This document shows positions 59,128 to 64,000 of a stretch of DNA of 64,000 nt, piece after piece. Each line of letters opens with the position of its first letter. The first letter of the stretch is position 1. The position numbers were made by a program, and so were the translations under genes. Where the stretch lies: NCBI GenBank assembly GCA_018136815.1, contig CM030936.1, positions 124,001 through 188,000 on the forward strand, written 5' to 3'. The stretch comes from Isochrysis galbana. Lineage: Eukaryota; Haptophyta; Isochrysidales; Isochrysidaceae. The notes beneath the pieces are model-generated. The model did not search any database. It saw nothing but the letters and a program-made list of their open reading frames with translations, and was not told the DNA's origin.

Positions 59128-59900
59128 TCGCCGCGACCAGCCGTCTACGCTCAGTCCGGCGACCGTCAAGGCGCAGCGCGCCGACGGACATCCCTTCTCC
59201 ACCGCGACCCATCGCGACACCGCCTCCGTCGCCGTTTCGTCACACGAGGAGAAGAACAGCGACACTTTACGAAGAAATGCTAGGATAATACTGATATGCT
59301 ACCCCCAAGATGCCCACGTGTACCGCCCAGACGTCCTGCGCAAAGACGCGGGGCACCATAAACATTTTAAGCAAAAACAAAACTATCACCTGGCCTCTTT
59401 TGACGGAACGCGACTTCCGCACAGCGAGAAGGCCCTACAACAAGGGACTGCGATGCAGAAAGATATAGGCACGGGGAGATGGCGCGATGCGCCGAAGACG
59501 AGGGCGACTCCCTCGTGGCGCCCGGGGTGTTGAGTATCAACAGGTGTGGGCGACCAGCCGATGAGTCGGACGACGGAAACGAAAACACGGAGAGCGAACG
59601 GAAGAGCGGCGCCAATCGAGGAAAGGCTATCGAGCGAAGAAGAGAGCGGTTCGAGCGTAGAAGATCTTACGAGGAACGGTAGCGACGAGGAGCGAGACGG
59701 GGAACGACACGATGGAAAGCGGTGCGATGAATCGAAATTAGGCTGTAGGGGTTGGTTGGCGTGGTACAAGGGGCGGCGGTCCAGGCGGTCAGGCCAGGGT
59801 GTAATCCTCGCAAAGCAAACGGCGGCCGCCTCGCCAAATCCCTAGCGGCGGCTGCGGCCAAGAACAAGAACAATGCAATAATCTAACTGAGCATTAGTAC
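59128..59900. other. Interval with repeat fragments, no gene supported
   Basis: CCTCTTTTGACGGAACGCGA at 59394 recurs at 62503. Frames at 59460-59845 are acidic and charged (SSEEESGSSVEDLTRNGSDE) but have no family. Confidence 0.4.
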
Positions 59901-59966
59901 CACTGCGTTAGGGGGCCGACCCCCCCTTTGTATGCTACATTTTGTGTCGTAGGACAAGAAATCAAC

Positions 59967-61117
59967 ATGCGATACTGCTATGATAATGCGTCGACATCTC
60001 GCCTTATGCCAGAAGGAAACCCTGCGTCGAGATCTCGGCGTAAGTGGCCCGACGCCGTCGCACGTCAGTTGCCTAGCATACGGCAGGAGCGGCAGCGCGC
60101 GTCGCTCGCGCGCGCATGCGGCACTCCGGCGCTCCGCGTCGATGTGACGAGCGTGGAGTTCCGTGAGTGTGCGCCTCCGGTCGGATTCTTTGAGCGCCGA
60201 CCCCTCGGTGCTTCTCTGGTGGAGCTCATCGCGATCGGTGGCTCTTTTGAGTGGTGGTGGAGTTTCTTGCGAGCAATCGAGTGTGGAGAGCTGTGTTCGC
60301 TCAAGGTGCTGATCATCGGCATATGTGAGAAGGTGAGCAGTATGCAGAGTCGCGCGCTGGTGGAGGCGGTTGCGGCTGGACACACGCCGCGGCTGCAGTG
60401 CCTGGTGGTGGACCACCGGCTGTGCGACCATTTCAAGGTTCGTCTTCACCCGAGCGCCGGCGCCGCCGAGGGGCCGTGTGTGGATCTTCGCAAACTGGAT
60501 GTGGTGGTGGACGACGTGTCGGTGTTGACGCGGCTGCTGCCCCTTCCGGTTTTGGAAGACGTGGGCCTGACGACTGCCAATGCGTCCGGCAGTGTGGTGC
60601 CCTTCCTGCGCTCGATTCGGCACGTGAAGTCGCTCTCGTTGACTCGTTGACGTGCGCGGACGATGCGCCGCTCATAGCTTGGGAAGGCTCGCCAATGGAG
60701 ACGACTCATTTGAGCCTCTCCGCTAACGATCTGGAGTTTCTCGAGGCCACCGATGTGTACGGCGTGATCAGCTCGGTTGCATTCTCGAACGTGACGTCAT
60801 TGTCGCTAATTGAGTGCTACATTCCGGGTGGGCTACGCGCTCACCTGCCTCATCTGTCGGCCCTGGTTTTGAACGACGTGAGCGGCACGTCCTCGTCGCT
60901 GACCCATCTCTTGTCGGGGTTGATTTTGATCTCGTTGGATCTGGTTTCGATCGACCCGCCCGACATCGTGATTGGCGGCAAGTGCTGCGAGTGTCTCCGC
61001 GTGGAGATGCCGCACGACGAGGAGGACGCTGTCCCCAGTCTCCACTTCAGCGAGCAAGGCCTTCCGCGTGAGCTGCACGTGCCCGATAGGGTCGTGGTGA
61101 CGAGCGGCGTGGAGTGA
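59967..61117 (+). pseudogene. LRR-like protein, frame broken by an 8-bp duplication
   Basis: The first frame runs 59967 (MRYCYDNASTSRL) to a stop at 60650; the second continues to 61117. Leucine-rich-repeat-like strands occur in both (SLKVLIIGICEKV, LRKLDVVVDDVS, VKSLSLT, TTHLSLSANDLEFL, VTSLSLIECYIPGG, LSALVLNDVS). The switch coincides with a tandem duplication of TCGTTGAC (60636-60643 and 60644-60651). One copy alone would keep a single frame of ~380 residues. An F-box/LRR-type host protein is plausible. It is either a recent pseudogene, an allele or a sequencing error. Confidence 0.6.
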
Positions 61118-61247
61118 AGTGAGCCAGAAGCCAGCAGCGTCGAATGGGCTCTTGGACGTCGTGGAACTCATGCGCAAGGTGGCAAATGCAAAGGCACTTT
61201 TTGTGGGTGTTTGTGTTTCGTGACGGGTTTTAATGAATTATGGCGCT

Positions 61248-61967
61248 TTAGACTTTAGTAAATTTGGCGACAAAATCTAACAACTCTGGAGTATCTTGTA
61301 TGTTACTCTCTCCTTTTCTGACCCACCATGGTCTTTCTATGTCAAGAAGCAAAACGACTCTATTCTCGTCAGTATCGTTCACGCCAATGTGTTCCTTGCT
61401 GTCATCGAACACAATCCACTCTCCTTTTGCAATCTGGCGAAATTCATCCTCGACTGCAACCCCACTTCTACCTTTCGTGTCAGGATCTGGAACAACAATA
61501 CCCATATGACAACGAAGAGCTACATTGGCTAATCCGCTCCATCCGCGATGTTTGTTCAGTTCAGTTTTAGGACCGAGTTTGCTAAAGATTGCAGTTCGAA
61601 GTCCTGGAATGGTTCTGAGTAATTCTATTGTCTTTGGAAATGTTGTCGAGTACTCTGCGTTCCAAACTCCAAAGCCATAGAGTGGAACTACCTTCCAATC
61701 ATGACCCTCTTCCTTTGTGTAAAGATACTCTTCTGGCCAGTCATAAATTTTGTACTCACTGCTAAGAAACTCTCTTTCAATAAGTTCAAAGTTGTTAGCG
61801 AGCATCTGAAGATGCGGAAAGACTTTGTAGGGGGTCGGGTAAAACCTCTGACGACATCCAAAGTAATGCTTCACGCAATGCAGAAATAGCGTAGATAATA
61901 TCACGATGATAAACACAAAGATGACTTCTTTATTGTTTGAAATCAACCCGCGCGGCATTGGACTCAT
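61248..61967 (-). CDS. Aspartyl/asparaginyl beta-hydroxylase-like protein
   Basis: 239 residues, no intron, markedly AT-rich for this window. An N-terminal membrane anchor (EVIFVFIIVILSTLFLHCV) precedes a catalytic domain with the AspH-type order: VPLYGFGVWN, TIPGLRTAIFSKLGPKTELN then KHRGWSG, LRCHMGIVVPDPD, EWIVFDDSKEHIGVNDTDEN then RVVLLLDIERPWW. The His in HRGWSG and in DSKEH are candidate iron ligands, and the Arg in ENRVVLLLD a 2OG contact. Members hydroxylate Asp/Asn residues in eukaryotes and also occur in bacteria and large algal viruses. Base composition suggests transfer (inference). Part of its 5' end is duplicated just upstream. Confidence 0.8.
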   Translation of the reverse strand: MSPMPRGLISNNKEVIFVFIIVILSTLFLHCVKHYFGCRQRFYPTPYKVFPHLQMLANNFELIEREFLSSEYKIYDWPEEYLYTKEEGHDWKVVPLYGFGVWNAEYSTTFPKTIELLRTIPGLRTAIFSKLGPKTELNKHRGWSGLANVALRCHMGIVVPDPDTKGRSGVAVEDEFRQIAKGEWIVFDDSKEHIGVNDTDENRVVLLLDIERPWWVRKGESNIQDTPELLDFVAKFTKV

Positions 61968-62190
61968 ATGCCTCTAGGGACACATTGTTGGAGGTGGATG
62001 TTAGGGCAACCATCCCACAACTTTGCCGCTGCAGCAGCACCGAAAATTATCGAGGCTGTAGAATGGTTGGCGCTTTGCATTTCTAAGCTATCTTATAGAA
62101 ATTTGTGCGAACCGGCCTAGAAATAGCGGATACACACAAAGATGACTTCTTTATTGTTTGAAATCAACCCGCGCGGCATGGAGGTGTCGT
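61905..62190. repeat. Duplicated 5' end of the hydroxylase gene
   Basis: ACAAAGATGACTTCTTTATT then GTTTGAAATCAACCCGCGCGG occurs at about 61915-61958 and again at 62134-62178, in the same orientation. 62187-62255 is the reverse copy of the repeat at 42984. Confidence 0.8.
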
Positions 62191-62255
62191 TCCGTCAATA
62201 GTGGGACATCAGTCGAATTGAGCGATCAAATGTCCACAGTTGTATTGTAGTTGTT

Positions 62256-62640
62256 TAACATTAGTTGTTGAACATTAAATTTAACACGCCGGTGGAGGCG
62301 GGTCCGACGGAGGCGACGGGGGAGGCGACGGAGGGGCACACGGCGCGCCGGTGCCCGCCGCCAGGCGCGCCACAGAGCGACCACGAGACGCTCGCCAACG
62401 CGCCGCACTGCTCGGTCGCGCCGCGGGCCACCTGCAGCCGCCAGCCGTCGACGGCGGCGTGTACCAATATTGTTCATAACTAAAAGAAAACAGATTGTGG
62501 TCCTCTTTTGACGGAACGCGACTTGGGACCCATACGCATTTTTGGGGGTGGTGAAGGTTAGAATTGTATAATGTATAGAAAAAGGCAATGTGGGGGGCTA
62601 AAAAAAAGGGAACCTCAAGTTGCATCCTCTCACTAGGTGA
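62256..62640. other. Interval with hairpin, no gene
   Basis: 62503-62525 repeats the CCTCTTTTGACGGAACGCGA word from 59394. 62619-62651 is a perfect palindrome (GTTGCATCCTCTCAC, 3-bp loop, inverse) formed by an extra inverted copy of the next element's terminus. Confidence 0.6.
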
Positions 62641-63412
62641 GAGGATGCAACCTCAGGTTTGGTTGTTTTTTTTCAATTGCCCCGTAAAATGTATGTAAAA
62701 ATTAGAACTTCCCCCCCCCGCCCTTTGCCCTCCCCCTTCCCCTTTCCCCCCTCGTACTCTTTTTGGGCGGTACCGCCAGTGGCGCCTTGCGCGTGCACGG
62801 CCGATGTGGCTCTGAAAAAGTTTTGGGGCGAGGAGGTGATGCCAACACGACGAACACTCGGTGGTGAGCACGCACGGCTCCTGGCTGGAAGAGTTGTGTG
62901 GGGGGCGAGAGGGGGTGCACGCGGCCGACGCCGCCTGTGCCGCGTAGCAGGGGCGACTGTCAGTTTTGGGCGGTACCGCCGGTGGCGCCTTGCGCGTGCA
63001 CGGCCGATGTGGCTCTGAAAAAATTTTGGGGCGAGGAGGTGATGCCAACACGACGAACACTCGGTGGTGAGCACGCACGGCTCCTGGCTGGAAGAGTTGT
63101 GTGGCAGGCGAGAGGGGCATGTCCGCCGGGCAGCGCGTCGGCCACGAGTACTTGCCGCCGTCAACGGCACTCTTGAACGAAGGATTCTCCGAAAACTCGG
63201 TCCCGCCAATCTGCTCGTCGGGAAGCATCAAAATGGCAGCGTTCGCGTGAAGAGTGCCCATGTCACACTCGACTGGCGGTACCGCCCAAAAAGAGTACGA
63301 GGGGGGAAAGGGGAAGGGGGAGGGCAAAGGGCGAGGGGGGGAAGTTCTAATTTTTACATACATTTTACGAGGCAATTGTAAAAAAAACAACCAAACCTGA
63401 GGTTGCATCCTC
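62641..63412. mobile_element. DNA transposon with ~138-bp terminal inverted repeats
   Basis: Left arm 62641-62778 and right arm about 63273-63412 are ~95% inverted copies, ending GAGGATGCAACCTCAGGTTT. The interior holds a ~138-bp direct duplication (about 62767-62905 and 62972-63109). On the minus strand there is a protein-like piece (CDMGTLHANAAILMLPDEQI then GGTEFSENPSFKSAVDGG) that may be a captured gene fragment. No transposase, hence non-autonomous; long arms suggest a Mutator-like type. Confidence 0.88.
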
Positions 63413-63539
63413 TTGTCGCCAGTCTCCCCCCTTCGCCCGTTTGCTAACGCAAACGGGGCTCGTTTCTCACCACACTCCATCGGGGGGGGTGCAAATCCCC
63501 CCTCTCCCTCGCCCCACTCTCTTCCACCTTTGTCCCTGC

Positions 63540-63900
63540 GGCGCGTCGCCATGCGGCGCGCCATGGCCTGCTCTCAGAGGTCCTTCAGGGGCGCCCAGAG
63601 GGCCAGCAAGGGCAGCTCAGGGGGCAGTGGAGGCTGGGGCTCAGCCCCTGGCCCCCCCTGCCTCTCCCTCGCTCGCCTCGCTGGCCTTGGGTGCCGCCCT
63701 GAGGCCCGTGTCTGCCTGGCGAACAGGGATGGGGGGGGAGTCAGTACGAGAGCAGGCCCATGCGAGCCTGGGAGTGCGGCTCGCGGCCCGCGCCCACGAA
63801 GGGTCTGGGTCAGATTGTTGAATGCCCAGCCCCTGCCAGAAGGCAGGGGCTGAGGTTGATTGTACGGGCCAACCCCGGGGGGTGTCCGCGATGGAGAGGG
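63540..63900. repeat. Relative of the GC-rich dispersed family
   Basis: Shares GGTCC-TCAGG, GAGGCCAGCA, GCTCAGGGGGCAG and GCTGGGGC blocks with 13855-13930. Its end near 63935 (CCCCCACTTATAAAAGTAGG) differs from the hairpin terminus of the other copies. Frames are compositional. Confidence 0.5.
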
Positions 63901-64000
63901 GGGGCCGCGAGGCCCCCATTGACCCCCACTTATAAAAGTAGGTTGAAGAACAAGAACAATGAGGCGGCGGAGGTAGGCACGAGGCACGGTGGGCCTCGGG

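Overview
The window looks like nuclear DNA of a GC-rich, repeat-dense unicellular eukaryote, most plausibly a marine alga of the haptophyte type (inference). The signs are short GT-AG introns in phase 0 or 1, TATA-containing repeats, several retrotransposon and DNA-transposon families, and host genes for eukaryote-only functions: a DGAT2 acyltransferase, an ER-type J-domain/TPR protein, frataxin, an Sfi1-like centrin-binding protein, a 2OG-Fe(II) oxygenase and a cytochrome b5 fusion. There are no operons, CRISPR arrays or rRNA genes. Two 100-N assembly gaps lie at 33928-34027 and 59028-59127.

Layout. 0-5.8 kb: repeats, a relic of the large Ty3-type element, a palindromic 16-bp minisatellite and a LINE 3' relic. 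6.4-9.3 kb: an island of lower-GC intron-less ORFs with a viral flavour, including a coiled-coil gene split by a -1 shift at an A-run. 9.5-11 kb: a cytochrome b561-like fragment and LINE tails. 11.4-20.1 kb: three host genes on the minus strand (DGAT2, a multi-span membrane protein, a DNAJC3-like chaperone) interspersed with hAT and copia relics. 20-34 kb: one large Ty3/gypsy chromovirus on the minus strand. Its polyprotein carries a DNA cytosine-methyltransferase-like domain between gag and protease. 34-44 kb: a LINE RT relic, a three-exon cytochrome b5 gene, then a nest of insertions (tandem array, DNA transposon with 8-bp target duplication, LINE with 17-18 bp target duplication) and a truncated LTR of the same Ty3 family. 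44-54 kb: a membrane-anchored 2OG oxygenase, a MITE, hAT and copia relics, a Cys-rich protein and the Sfi1-like protein. 54-59 kb: poorly recognisable ORFs, a LINE copy, tandem repeats, a tRNA-like SINE and the frataxin 3' exon beside a gap. 60-64 kb: an LRR-like gene broken by an 8-bp duplication, an AT-rich aspartyl/asparaginyl beta-hydroxylase-like gene and a DNA transposon with ~138-bp terminal inverted repeats.

The most notable item is the Ty3/gypsy element. Gag, the methyltransferase-like domain, protease, RT, RNase H, integrase and chromodomain lie in a single minus-strand frame interrupted only by two TAG codons, one exactly at the gag/pol boundary. A second, diverged relic of the same family lies at 3.4-4.3 kb and a truncated LTR at 43.6 kb, so the family has been active more than once in this neighbourhood. 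Domain calls are made by eye from motifs; no database search was possible.
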